Shown: positions 9,122-17,229 of the stretch, one piece after another
Layout of the letters: the number at the start of each line of letters is the position of its first letter
Position numbering within the stretch: position 1 is the first letter of the stretch
Assembly: GCF_009372235.1 (NCBI RefSeq)
Contig: NZ_ML762923.1
Span: 231,531 to 295,530 of the forward strand
Reading direction: 5' to 3'
Source of the DNA: Dickeya oryzae
Lineage (GTDB): Bacteria; Pseudomonadota; Gammaproteobacteria; Enterobacterales; Enterobacteriaceae
Length of the DNA stretch: 64,000 nucleotides
Translations under genes and position numbers: made by a program
Notes under the pieces: generated by a model
Database searches by the model: none
Told to the model about the DNA's origin: nothing
What the model saw: the letters and a program-made list of their open reading frames with translations, nothing else

Positions 9122-10384
9122 TTAGCGTGAGGCCATGTCAGTGGCAGATGGCACTTTTTTCCAGTGCTGGGTTGCTACCCAGGCACCGTCGTTCAACCTG
9201 TCGCCACCTTCGATCACCACCACCTGACCGGCGGTCAGCCCAGTGCGGATGCGGTATTGGCGGTTGACTAGTTCGCCGGGTTCAACCGTGACAGCATGTG
9301 CTTTGCTGCGCCCATCAACCACCCAGATTTTAGCTTCACCGCCGTTGCGTGTGACGGCCTGTTGCGGCACCAGCAAGGCATCGGTGTAATGGCTAAGCGG
9401 CACGCGGGCGCGAACAAACATCCCCGGTAGCAGTTGTCGTTGCGGGTTATCGACCAGAATCCGCAGCAGCACGTCGCCGGTGCTCGCATCCACATTGATG
9501 CCGGAAAACAAAATCCGCGCCGACATCGGGTAGGGCTGGCCGTCGCTACGCAAGATCTCCACCGGTATACCGTCACTGTCTTTAGCCCGCTTGTTCAGCA
9601 TGTCGCGTAGCTGTTCGAGTGAGGAGGCAGGCTGGCGCACATCGACGTAAACCTGGTCAATTTGTTGAACCCGTGCCAGTGGCGTGGTGTCGTTGGTGTT
9701 GACCAGCGCACCTTCAGTAACCAGCGCCTGATCGATACGCCCGGTAATGGGGGACTCGACTGTCGCGAAGCTCAGATCAAGCTGGCGACGCGCCAGTGTG
9801 GCACGTGCCTGTGCGACATCCGCGGCGGCTTGTTCGCGTTGTGCCGTCGCATCGTCGTAGCTCTGCTGGCTGATAGCGCCGGTGTTGAGTAAGGGCTTGA
9901 GGCGAGCAACCTGAATCTGTGCCCGGTTTAATACCGACTGGGCGCGTTGCAGCGTGGCGTTGGCGGTATCGACTTCTGCTTTGAACGGAGCAGGGTTAAT
10001 CTGGAACAACGGTTGTCCGGCGCGGATCTCGGCGCCTTGTTCGAACAAGCGACGTTGTATGATGCCGCCCACCTGCGGGCGAATTTCCGCCGTTCTTACC
10101 GCTGTCACCCGGCCGGGAAGATCGTCGGTCAGGGTAATGGGTGTCGGTTTTACGGTCATGATCGTAACCTTCGCCGGTGGTGTTTCGACTGGGATCTCGG
10201 GCTGGTCACAGCCAGTGAGTAGCATGCCCACCAGTGCCAGCAATACGCCGTGTCGACATAACCGCTTGAGTGATAATGGCAGGCTTGTCGTTGCGCCGCT
10301 CTCTTCGTTTTGACCCGGTACGGCCAGCCGACAGGCCGGTAACATGCAGGCGATCGGATATTGATGCGATTTCTTAGTATTCAT
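9122..10384 (-). CDS. RND efflux membrane-fusion lipoprotein (AcrA type)
   Basis: The 420-residue protein has a signal sequence ending in the lipobox LLTGC, with the acylated Cys at position 59. Lipoyl halves, a coiled-coil hairpin at roughly 130-210, and beta-barrel and membrane-proximal regions follow in the usual order. The sequence before the signal core is unusually long. No ATG, GTG or TTG lies close to the hydrophobic core, so ATG at 10384 or at 10345 (MLPACRL) must be used. It is the first gene of a two-gene operon with the RND transporter and is divergent from a response regulator 132 nt away. It bridges the pump to the outer-membrane channel. Confidence 0.93.
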   Translation of the reverse strand: MNTKKSHQYPIACMLPACRLAVPGQNEESGATTSLPLSLKRLCRHGVLLALVGMLLTGCDQPEIPVETPPAKVTIMTVKPTPITLTDDLPGRVTAVRTAEIRPQVGGIIQRRLFEQGAEIRAGQPLFQINPAPFKAEVDTANATLQRAQSVLNRAQIQVARLKPLLNTGAISQQSYDDATAQREQAAADVAQARATLARRQLDLSFATVESPITGRIDQALVTEGALVNTNDTTPLARVQQIDQVYVDVRQPASSLEQLRDMLNKRAKDSDGIPVEILRSDGQPYPMSARILFSGINVDASTGDVLLRILVDNPQRQLLPGMFVRARVPLSHYTDALLVPQQAVTRNGGEAKIWVVDGRSKAHAVTVEPGELVNRQYRIRTGLTAGQVVVIEGGDRLNDGAWVATQHWKKVPSATDMASR

Positions 10385-10450
10385 ATGACGTTGTAATCCC
10401 TATTTACCGACCATAGTAAGGCCAGACTGAGAGAGTGTGCATTTTCTGTG

Positions 10451-10501
10451 TGCGGTTTCCGTTGGAGAAATATGGAGATATGATGGAGAACCGCATTTTT
10501 T
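10451..10501 (+). promoter_or_regulatory. Hairpin plus T-run in the leader of the response regulator
   Basis: TGCGGTT (10451-10457) pairs with AACCGCA (10489-10495), extended by TCC/GGA across a one-base bulge, with a 24-nt loop. TTTTTT (10496-10501) follows, 15 nt before the regulator start codon. It looks like an intrinsic terminator placed before the gene, and could act as an attenuator or as a binding site in the divergent promoter region. Confidence 0.4.
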
Positions 10502-10516
10502 ATCATGAGCTGACCA

Positions 10517-11254
10517 ATGACTGTTCATACGCAATCCATGCCCATTGCTGACGATATCCATGGATTGGTGCTTATCGCTGAAGATGAGCCGGAAATTGCT
10601 GATATTCTTCGTGCATATCTGACGCGTAGTGGTTTACGTACACTTCACGCTGCCAATGGCCGCCAGGCGTTGGAGCTTCACCTTTCTATGAGGCCGGATC
10701 TGGTACTGCTGGATGTGCAAATGCCGCAGGTTGACGGCTGGCAGGTGCTGTCGGGGATTCGCCTGCGAGGGGATACGCCGGTAATCATGCTGACTGCGTT
10801 GGACCAGGATATCGACAAACTGATGGGTTTGCGCATTGGTGCCGATGATTACGTGGTCAAGCCGTTTAACCCGGCAGAGGTGGTGGCCAGGGTGCAAGCG
10901 GTGCTGCGTCGTACCGGGCTACGAACTGAGCGTCAGCCGCCGCGTTTCTTGCGAGCTGGTATTTTCCAGATAGACTTGGAAAACCACGAAGTAGTGGTTG
11001 AGTGCAATGGCATCAATCAGCCGTTGGAGCTGACATTGACTGAATTCCGATTGATTGCCCATATGGCACGTGCACCGCGTCGGGTCTTTAGCCGTGAGGA
11101 GCTACTGGTATCCTGCCTGCCGGAAGGGGATTCACTCGAGCGTACGGTGGATAGCCACATCAGCAAATTGCGCAAGAAACTGGAGCGGCTGGGATTGAGT
11201 GGTGTTCCGTCCAGCGTGCGTGGTGTCGGCTACCGTTTGGGCGAGTTATCATGA
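10517..11254 (+). CDS. OmpR/BaeR-family response regulator
   Basis: The 245-residue protein has a receiver domain with the acidic pocket EDE at about 22-24, phospho-acceptor Asp66 (LLDVQMP) and Lys115 (VVKPFNP). A winged-helix DNA-binding domain follows, with RTVDSHISKLRKKL near the C-terminus. It overlaps the histidine kinase gene by 4 nt and diverges from the RND operon. The arrangement is like BaeSR and similar envelope-stress systems. It probably turns on the adjacent pump in response to a toxic compound, perhaps the locally made antibiotic. Confidence 0.92.
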   Translation: MTVHTQSMPIADDIHGLVLIAEDEPEIADILRAYLTRSGLRTLHAANGRQALELHLSMRPDLVLLDVQMPQVDGWQVLSGIRLRGDTPVIMLTALDQDIDKLMGLRIGADDYVVKPFNPAEVVARVQAVLRRTGLRTERQPPRFLRAGIFQIDLENHEVVVECNGINQPLELTLTEFRLIAHMARAPRRVFSREELLVSCLPEGDSLERTVDSHISKLRKKLERLGLSGVPSSVRGVGYRLGELS

Positions 11255-12348
11255 AGCACAACGGTAGCTTGAGTCGACAGATTATACGCTCCATGATACT
11301 GCTGGCGCTGTCCGTGACGCTGCTAATGGTGCTTGGTTCCTATATCTTTTACTCACTCATGCTGGTGGTATCGCCAGAGAGTATTTCGCCGACTGACCAG
11401 TGGATGCCTACCACGATAGAGTGGTTCTGGATGGCTGGTACTACCCTGCTGGCGCTGGTGATAGCCGTAGTGTTAGCCATTCGACTGGCCCGCCGCATTC
11501 TGGTGCCGTTAAATTCGGTGGCACACAGCCTGCGCCAAATCGCTGAAGGCGAGCTGAAGGCGCGTGCTGAAACTGACGATTACTCACTGGGGGAAGCGGC
11601 TTTACTGGTGCGCGACTTCAATACGATGGCGGAACGGCTAGAGCGCATGGAGCAAGAGCGGGCGTTCTGGAATGCAGCTATCGCCCATGAGTTGCGTACG
11701 CCCGTCACGATTTTGCGCGGTCGTTTGCAGGGGTTGACTGAAGGGGTGTTCGAACCAGATATCGGGTTGTTTCGCAATCTGTTGACACAAGTGGAAGGGT
11801 TGGGACGTCTGATTGAAGATTTGCGGGTTGTGGGACTGGCAGAGGGCGGTCATCTCGAACTGCGCTGGATGCCGGCTCGCTTGTCTGATGAAGTGACGAC
11901 AGTGGTCAATGCGTTCGGTCCTGCACTACAACAGGCGGGATTTACGCTGTCACTGTCGTTGGACGACCGCGCTGTGCCCTGCGACCCGGTACGGATCCGC
12001 CAGGCTGTGCTGGCATTGCTGGAAAATGCCCAAAAACATGCCACCCCCGGCCCGTTAGGCATTCAGGCCGGGGTGGAGCACGAACAGGTATTTCTGCGTG
12101 TGGAAGACAGCGGACCGGGTATTGACCCTCATTTTGCCGGGCGAATTTTTGAGGCATTTACCCGGGGGGAACCCTCCCACCCGCATAACACCAAAGGCAG
12201 CGGGCTGGGGCTGGCGGTGGTGCAGGCGATTGCTCAGGCGCACGGTGGACAGGCACGTTGTTACCCGGCACCATCCGGCGGCGCAGTGTTTGAACTACGC
12301 TGGCCGATTGCGGGCCGCGACCGTGAAGGCCCGACGATGGCGCGATAA
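11251..12348 (+). CDS. Sensor histidine kinase (BaeS-like)
   Basis: The 365-residue inner-membrane kinase has two membrane segments, at about residues 11-40 and 58-80. The periplasmic stretch between them is very short (under 20 residues), so sensing probably happens within the membrane. A HAMP linker, the H-box AIAHELRTPVTILRG with His146, and ATP-binding motifs DSGPGIDPHF and GSGLGLAVV follow. Its start overlaps the regulator stop by 4 nt. Membrane-sensing kinases of this kind often respond to cationic, membrane-active drugs, which would suit a polyamine antibiotic such as zeamine; this last point is inference. Confidence 0.92.
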   Translation: MKHNGSLSRQIIRSMILLALSVTLLMVLGSYIFYSLMLVVSPESISPTDQWMPTTIEWFWMAGTTLLALVIAVVLAIRLARRILVPLNSVAHSLRQIAEGELKARAETDDYSLGEAALLVRDFNTMAERLERMEQERAFWNAAIAHELRTPVTILRGRLQGLTEGVFEPDIGLFRNLLTQVEGLGRLIEDLRVVGLAEGGHLELRWMPARLSDEVTTVVNAFGPALQQAGFTLSLSLDDRAVPCDPVRIRQAVLALLENAQKHATPGPLGIQAGVEHEQVFLRVEDSGPGIDPHFAGRIFEAFTRGEPSHPHNTKGSGLGLAVVQAIAQAHGGQARCYPAPSGGAVFELRWPIAGRDREGPTMAR

Positions 12349-12360
12349 CACCTTCATCGC

Positions 12361-13308
12361 TCAATCACCCTCGGGTGACGGGGTGGAGTCGGCATCAGCA
12401 GCGCGTGTGGGTACTGGCTGGCGCAGGTGTGCCAGCAAATTGGCGGCTTCAGGCTGCAATATCGCACCGGATTTAATACCCAGCCACAGTTTGCGGGTAG
12501 CCCAGTCATCGGTCAGCCGAATGGCGTGCAGCCCGACGCCGAGAATTTCCGGGCGGACTGCGCCTTCAGGCAGGATGCTGATACCAAGCCCGGCTTCGAT
12601 CATACGGCACACGGCATCGAAGCTGCTGACCTGAATGCGCAGGCGCAGCAGGTTTCCGTATTCTTCAGCGGTGTCCTGCAACAGTTTTAGCAAGGAACTG
12701 CCATCGTTGAGGCCGACGAAATCGTACGGCAAGGTGTCGGTGAAGGGGATTTCCCGGCAACCGGCGAGTGGATGCTGAGGGGAGACCAACACCACCAGTT
12801 GATCCTCCCGATAAGGCATTTTTTCGACGCCGGGCGAGGGGACGTTATCAGCGAAAATGCCGATATCGGCTTGCCCGGTGAGCAGCGCGGTGACCACCGT
12901 TTCGCTCAGTTTTTCTTCCAGGTTGATACGCACCAGCGGGTGACGTTGCAGAAAATCGGCCAGTTCCTGCGGCAAAAATTCGATGATGGCTGAGGTATTG
13001 GCCCAAATATGGATATGACCGCGTACGCCCACTGCGTAATCCTGCATTTCGCCCGCCATGCGATCGACGCTGTTTACCACCTGACGCGCGTGGTGTACCA
13101 GCTCTTTTCCCGCCGCAGTCAACGCCAGGCCGCGCGGCAGGCGGATAAACAGCACACAATCGACGGTGCGCTCCAGCTCCGCCATGCGCTTGCTCAGGGC
13201 GGACAGCGTCATGTGAAAATGGGCAGCCGTTTTGGTCAGGCTACCGATTCTGGCAACCTGCAAAAACAGGCGCAGTGACTGCAAGTCAAAGTGCGTGGGA
13301 TTGATCAT
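12361..13308 (-). CDS. LysR-family transcriptional regulator
   Basis: The 315-residue protein has an N-terminal winged helix-turn-helix (about 5-65, containing GSLTKTAAHFHMTLSALSKR) and a LysR substrate-binding domain. It runs towards the kinase gene, the stops being 12 nt apart. It is divergent from a VOC-family gene about 200 nt away, which makes that gene or the permease beyond it a candidate target. The N-terminal helix has TLSALSKR where many members read SQPALS. No effector can be deduced. Confidence 0.9.
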   Translation of the reverse strand: MINPTHFDLQSLRLFLQVARIGSLTKTAAHFHMTLSALSKRMAELERTVDCVLFIRLPRGLALTAAGKELVHHARQVVNSVDRMAGEMQDYAVGVRGHIHIWANTSAIIEFLPQELADFLQRHPLVRINLEEKLSETVVTALLTGQADIGIFADNVPSPGVEKMPYREDQLVVLVSPQHPLAGCREIPFTDTLPYDFVGLNDGSSLLKLLQDTAEEYGNLLRLRIQVSSFDAVCRMIEAGLGISILPEGAVRPEILGVGLHAIRLTDDWATRKLWLGIKSGAILQPEAANLLAHLRQPVPTRAADADSTPSPEGD

Positions 13309-13444
13309 GAGCGGGTGAGGGTCCTTGAAAGCGTGGGCAGAGCAAGCCTATCACAGCCGTGACCCTTTCCTGACAGGAAAGGGTGATTGACGATTAAGGC
13401 ATTATCAAAGGCGTCGCCAACGCTTAGGATGTCATTCTATTGCC

Positions 13445-13489
13445 TTTGATCTTATTTCCTTTGATCTTATTTCTTTTGATCTTATAGCC
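13445..13489. repeat. Three tandem 15-bp repeats
   Basis: Three head-to-tail units share the core TTTGATCTTAT, with units starting at 13445, 13460 and 13475. The first two are identical except for the last base, and the third diverges after the core. They lie between the divergent LysR and VOC genes, where repeated regulator sites or slipped-strand variation could act on the promoter. Confidence 0.85.
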
Positions 13490-13510
13490 TTAACGACAGG
13501 AAACTTCTCG

Positions 13511-13918
13511 TTGATTAGTCACATTGACCATATTGTGTTGACCTGTATTGACCCGGCGGCGACGCAGCAGTTCTACACGCAGGTGTTGCAACTGCGGCAG
13601 GAAACCTTCGGTAATGGCCGCATTGCGTTTTGTTTCGGGCAGCAGAAAATCAATCTTCATGTCAGCGGAAGTGAGTTCACGCCGCATGCTCATCTGCCTG
13701 CCCCCGGGGCGCTTGATCTGTGTTTTATTGCCAGCGAACCGCTAACACAGGTGATTGCGCATGTGCAGCGCTGCGGCTGGCCGATTATCGACGGGCCGGT
13801 TGAGCGTACCGGTGCGACCGGGAAAATCCGCTCGATTTACCTGCGTGACCCGGATCTGAACCTGATTGAGATAGCCGAACCGTTATCAGATAACTCATTA
13901 CCAGACAACGCGCGCTAG
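13511..13918 (+). CDS. VOC-superfamily (glyoxalase/dioxygenase fold) protein
   Basis: The 135-residue protein has the paired beta-alpha-beta-beta-beta units of the vicinal oxygen chelate fold. Likely metal ligands are the His in HIDHIVLTC, a middle His in INLHVSG and the Glu in the C-terminal LNLIEIAEP. The start is TTG at 13511 behind AGGAAAC. It is close in length to small glyoxalase/fosfomycin-resistance-like proteins. It is divergent from the LysR gene and upstream of a TauE-type permease. The substrate is unknown. Confidence 0.8.
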   Translation: MISHIDHIVLTCIDPAATQQFYTQVLQLRQETFGNGRIAFCFGQQKINLHVSGSEFTPHAHLPAPGALDLCFIASEPLTQVIAHVQRCGWPIIDGPVERTGATGKIRSIYLRDPDLNLIEIAEPLSDNSLPDNAR

Positions 13919-14030
13919 CGACGCCTGTTTTTTATTCAGGGTATGAATGGGTATTCCATGCTCTATTTCTTATCAACGATTTTTCATCGACGGTTTTTAC
14001 CAACGATGTAACAGGATGCAGTAGCAGTTT

Positions 14031-14795
14031 ATGACGAGTGTAGTGATAACCCAGGTGGCCATGTGCCTGATACTGGGAATGGGGCTTGGGGTATGTGGCG
14101 GTATGTTGGGCATTGGCGGCGGGTTGATAGCCATCCCGGTGTTGGGAATGCTGTTTGGTATGAACCAGCATCTCGCCCAGGGAACGGCGCTGATTATGAT
14201 TACGCCGAATGTGCTGATAGGGTTTCTGCGCTATCGGCAGCGCAACAAAATCGATACCCGTATGACATTGATGTTGTGCGCCTTTGCCACTGTATCGGCC
14301 TATATCGCCGCGCACATGGCGGCGGCTATTCAGGTTGATAACCTGCAACAGGCGTTTGCCATTTTTCTGTTGGTACTGGCGACTTACTACATCTGGCAGT
14401 GGGTGAACAGCCAACGTAGCCGCACTTCGACGTCAGTATTATCAGCACGTTATCTTCCAGTGCTGGGGGTGGCGAGTGGTTTTATGTCCGGTATTTTTAC
14501 CGTCGGCGGCGGGCTGGTTGTGGTCCCGGCGCTGGTAACGCTGTTTGGTTTCACCCAGACACAGGCACAAGGTATCGCGCTGGCGCTGGTGGTACCCGGC
14601 GCGTTGGCGGCGCTGGTGTCGTACACGCAGGCCGGTAATGTCGACTGGGCGACCGGCATTCCGCTGGCGATTGGTGGCATTCTCAGCGTGTCATGGGGCG
14701 TGGCGCTGGCGCATAAGTTACCGGTGGTGGCATTGCGACTGACGTTCTGTCTGGTGCTGGTTGGCGTTGCGGTGGTGATGCTGGCGGGAAGATAA
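14031..14795 (+). CDS. TauE/SafE-family membrane transporter
   Basis: The 254-residue protein has two repeats of the TauE/SafE signature (GGMLGIGGGLIAIPVLG near 24-40 and FTVGGGLVVVPALVTLFG near 155-172). Each lies within a set of about four membrane segments. The family exports sulfite, sulfoacetate or other organic anions across the inner membrane. There is no sulfur-metabolism gene beside it, so the substrate cannot be stated. It lies about 110 nt after the VOC gene and may be co-transcribed with it. Confidence 0.85.
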   Translation: MTSVVITQVAMCLILGMGLGVCGGMLGIGGGLIAIPVLGMLFGMNQHLAQGTALIMITPNVLIGFLRYRQRNKIDTRMTLMLCAFATVSAYIAAHMAAAIQVDNLQQAFAIFLLVLATYYIWQWVNSQRSRTSTSVLSARYLPVLGVASGFMSGIFTVGGGLVVVPALVTLFGFTQTQAQGIALALVVPGALAALVSYTQAGNVDWATGIPLAIGGILSVSWGVALAHKLPVVALRLTFCLVLVGVAVVMLAGR

Positions 14796-14891
14796 CACGC
14801 GGAAAATGTCGCTGGCGGGTGGTGTAAACCGCCCGTTGCCGCTACAATCCGTTCATCGATTAACCTTTGGATAACAATAAGGAGGACTATT

Positions 14892-14975
14892 ATGCTGCGC
14901 TGTGAAATGTTTAACACTTCACATCCTTTTGGCGATCGCCGCTGCTCAAGCGTTATCGATATCGTGCTGCGATAA
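14892..14975 (+). CDS. 27-codon leader peptide upstream of the ABC-F gene
   Basis: This short frame starts with ATG at 14892 behind a near-perfect ribosome site (AAGGAGG, 14879-14885) and stops at 14973-14975. It encodes 27 residues: first MLRCEMFNTSHPFG, then DRRCSSVIDIVLR. Its last third is embedded in the first hairpin of the leader RNA. Short leader peptides of this kind precede several antibiotic-resistance ABC-F genes, where ribosome stalling on the leader frees the downstream gene. I do not recognise the peptide itself; the strong ribosome site is the main support. Confidence 0.6.
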   Translation: MLRCEMFNTSHPFGDRRCSSVIDIVLR

Positions 14976-15065
14976 CGGTGGCTTGAGCGAAGCAAACCGC
15001 ATTTTCCCTTCTCTCGGGCTTACCGGGTTATCGTCAGCGTTGTGTTGACGAGGCACATTTGTGCC
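14944..15065 (+). promoter_or_regulatory. Switchable leader hairpins (attenuator) before the ABC-F gene
   Basis: Hairpin 1 joins GCTCAAGC plus GTTATCG (14944-14958) to CGATAAC (14970-14976) and GCTTGAGC (14981-14988). The same CGATAACGGT strand (14970-14979) can instead pair with ACC (15022-15024) and GTTATCG (15027-15033). The two folds exclude each other. A further hairpin, GGCACA/TGTGCC, lies at 15052-15065, 20 nt before the ABC-F start. A ribosome held near the end of the leader frame would break hairpin 1 and allow the second fold. Pairing is seen in the sequence; the mechanism is inferred. Confidence 0.6.
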
Positions 15066-15084
15066 TGTAACTCTTGAGTAAGCA

Positions 15085-16821
15085 ATGAGCACTTTACTGA
15101 CAGTACACGCCCTGAGCGTGGATACCCCTTTCGGCCCTCTGCTGAACGACATTTCTTTTACCCTGAACCAAGGTGATCGCCTTGGTCTTATCGGCCATAA
15201 CGGTTGTGGCAAAAGTACGCTGTTAAAGCTACTGGACGGTACGCTATCGCCAGGTCGCGGCAGTGTGACGCGCGCTAATCATTGCCTGCTGGCTCGTGTT
15301 GAACAGCATCTGCCGATGGATCTGCATCCGTTGACGATGCTGGATGCGGTGCTGGCCCGCCTTCCCGAGACGGAACGCCTCAGCGAACGCTGGCGGGCGG
15401 AAACCTTGCTGGCGGAGATGGGCTTTGGCGAACACGACTGGCGACTGTGTGCCGGTACTCTCAGTGGTGGGCAGCATACCCGACTGCTGCTGGCGAGAGC
15501 CTTGATCACCTCGCCAGACCTGTTGTTGCTGGACGAGCCGAGTAACCACCTGGATTTGCCGACGCTATTGTGGCTGGAGCAGTTCCTGCAACACTGGAGT
15601 GGCAGCTTTGTGCTGGTTTCCCACGACAGCCAGTTGCTCGATAACGTCACCAATGGCAGCTATATCCTGCGTGACCGACAACTGCATTACTTTGCTCTGC
15701 CTTGTAGTGCTGCCCGTGCGGCGCTGGTGGAGCGCGATCGCAGCGATGCCTTGCGCCACAAAGCGGAGCAGAAGGAAATCGACCGCGTGACCGCCAGTGC
15801 TAAGCGGCTGGCTATCTGGGGCAAGGTTTATGATAACGAAGACCTGGCGCGCAAGGCCAAGCAGATGGAAAAACGCATCGAGCGACTAAAAGAGGATCAA
15901 ACCGAACTGAGCGCCGGTAGTCAGTGGCGGCTGTCGCTGAAAGGCGAAGCACTGAGTGCCGATCGTCTGTTGGAGATGACAACGCTGGACGTCAGCCCGG
16001 CTCCGCAGCACCCGCCGTTATTCACGTTGCCGTTACAACGGGTGAAAAGCGGCGATCGGGTGGCGATTATCGGTCGCAATGGCTGTGGTAAGTCTTCGTT
16101 GTTGCGCCTTTTGTGGCAACAGTACTCGAGTGCGATGCCGGATGGGGCGATCCGTCTGCATCCCCGTGTTCGACTGGGGTATTACGACCAGACGCTGCAT
16201 CAACTACGTGACGACGACACCCTGTTCGATGCGCTGGCACCGTTCGCACCGGTGGCGCAGGACCGCAAGATGGCCTTGATCAGCGCCGGTTTCCCGTGGT
16301 CGCGCCATCAGCAAACCGTTGCCACCCTGAGTGGCGGCGAGCGTGCCCGGCTGTTGTTTGTCGGGCTGTCACTGGCGCGTTACGGACTACTGATGCTGGA
16401 CGAGCCGACCAACCACCTGGATATGGAAGGCAAAGAGGCGCTGGCCGATACGCTGCAAGACTTTGACGGTGGTGTCTTGCTGGTGACGCATGACCGGGCG
16501 CTAATCAGCCGCAGTTGCAACCGTTTCTGGCTGATTGAGCACGGCGTGTTGAGCGAGTGGCACGATCTGGACCTGATCTATCAGCGTCTGGGGGCTGCGC
16601 CCGCTGACACCGCACCCTCTTTGCCACCACCACCAGCGGCGGCGTCACAGGTGATATCAGCGCATATCGATGAAGCTGACAGGTTGCTGGCGCAACTGGT
16701 TGAACTGGAAAACCGGCTGGCTGAAGACCTGGCGCGTAAGGCGAAGCACCAGAAACCCGCGCTACAGACGCAGTGGCGGCAAGAAATCGCCCGTCTCAAC
16801 GCCTTGCTGGGATTAGCGTAA
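15085..16821 (+). CDS. ABC-F family ATPase (ribosome-associated)
   Basis: The 578-residue protein has two ABC domains on one chain and no membrane segments. Walker A sites are GHNGCGKST and GRNGCGKSS, signatures LSGGQHTRL and LSGGERARL, and Walker B sites LLLLDEPSNHLD and LLMLDEPTNHLD. A charged linker (about 225-290) separates them, and a C-terminal coiled-coil extension fills about 520-578. ABC-F proteins act on the ribosome as translation factors or by displacing antibiotics. It does not read as one of the four housekeeping E. coli members, although that needs alignment. The leader peptide and hairpins upstream suggest drug-induced expression. Confidence 0.88.
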   Translation: MSTLLTVHALSVDTPFGPLLNDISFTLNQGDRLGLIGHNGCGKSTLLKLLDGTLSPGRGSVTRANHCLLARVEQHLPMDLHPLTMLDAVLARLPETERLSERWRAETLLAEMGFGEHDWRLCAGTLSGGQHTRLLLARALITSPDLLLLDEPSNHLDLPTLLWLEQFLQHWSGSFVLVSHDSQLLDNVTNGSYILRDRQLHYFALPCSAARAALVERDRSDALRHKAEQKEIDRVTASAKRLAIWGKVYDNEDLARKAKQMEKRIERLKEDQTELSAGSQWRLSLKGEALSADRLLEMTTLDVSPAPQHPPLFTLPLQRVKSGDRVAIIGRNGCGKSSLLRLLWQQYSSAMPDGAIRLHPRVRLGYYDQTLHQLRDDDTLFDALAPFAPVAQDRKMALISAGFPWSRHQQTVATLSGGERARLLFVGLSLARYGLLMLDEPTNHLDMEGKEALADTLQDFDGGVLLVTHDRALISRSCNRFWLIEHGVLSEWHDLDLIYQRLGAAPADTAPSLPPPPAAASQVISAHIDEADRLLAQLVELENRLAEDLARKAKHQKPALQTQWRQEIARLNALLGLA

Positions 16822-16955
16822 TGTTGACCGTGCCTGTTTGCAGAGGCATAAAAATACCGACGAATTATTTTGGTTACACGGTATTGGGTTTTCTGGCGTA
16901 AAAAACTGCGCTGAGGTGGGTGACTTCGCCGGGTGAGCGGCAGGACGCCGCGAAA

Positions 16956-17153
16956 GCCCGTGCCGCTCCAGGAGAGCGTCACGGGCGGCCCGAACAGCGA
17001 AGACGAACACCGAAGGTACCGCGAAGCGGCACACCATTTTGCAACGCAAAATGGAACAGCGCTTGCGCTGGCCCGCAAGGGTGAACCCGTCAGGGTTCAT
17101 AGTTTAGCCCTCAAGCCAGTGGTCAAGGAGAGGTGGCGCTTGCACCTCTCCTT
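16956..17153. repeat. Cluster of five hairpins (possible structured RNA or repeat)
   Basis: The region between the ABC-F and lut genes holds a run of inverted repeats. GCCCGTG/CACGGGC with inner GCTC/GAGC spans 16956-16986. CCATTTTGC/GCAAAATGG (3-nt loop) spans 17034-17054, AGCGC/GCGCT 17058-17069 and TGAACCC/GGGTTCA 17082-17099. An 11-bp stem AAGGAGAGGTG/CACCTCTCCTT spans 17125-17153. A looser inverted repeat, TCGTGCGTG with CACGCACGA, follows at 17154-17203. There is no convincing coding frame. It could be an interspersed repeat or a non-coding RNA, and its last stem may also terminate lut transcription. Confidence 0.55.
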
Positions 17154-17229
17154 GTCGTGCGTGCGATGATGTTACAAGGGAAGGCATGAGATCATCACGC
17201 ACGAAACCTCCTACTCTACTGCCATACAC

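Noticed and set aside
16933..17169. A 78-residue frame over the hairpin cluster
   Set aside because: Its composition and lack of a ribosome site suggest chance; the inverted repeats explain the sequence better.
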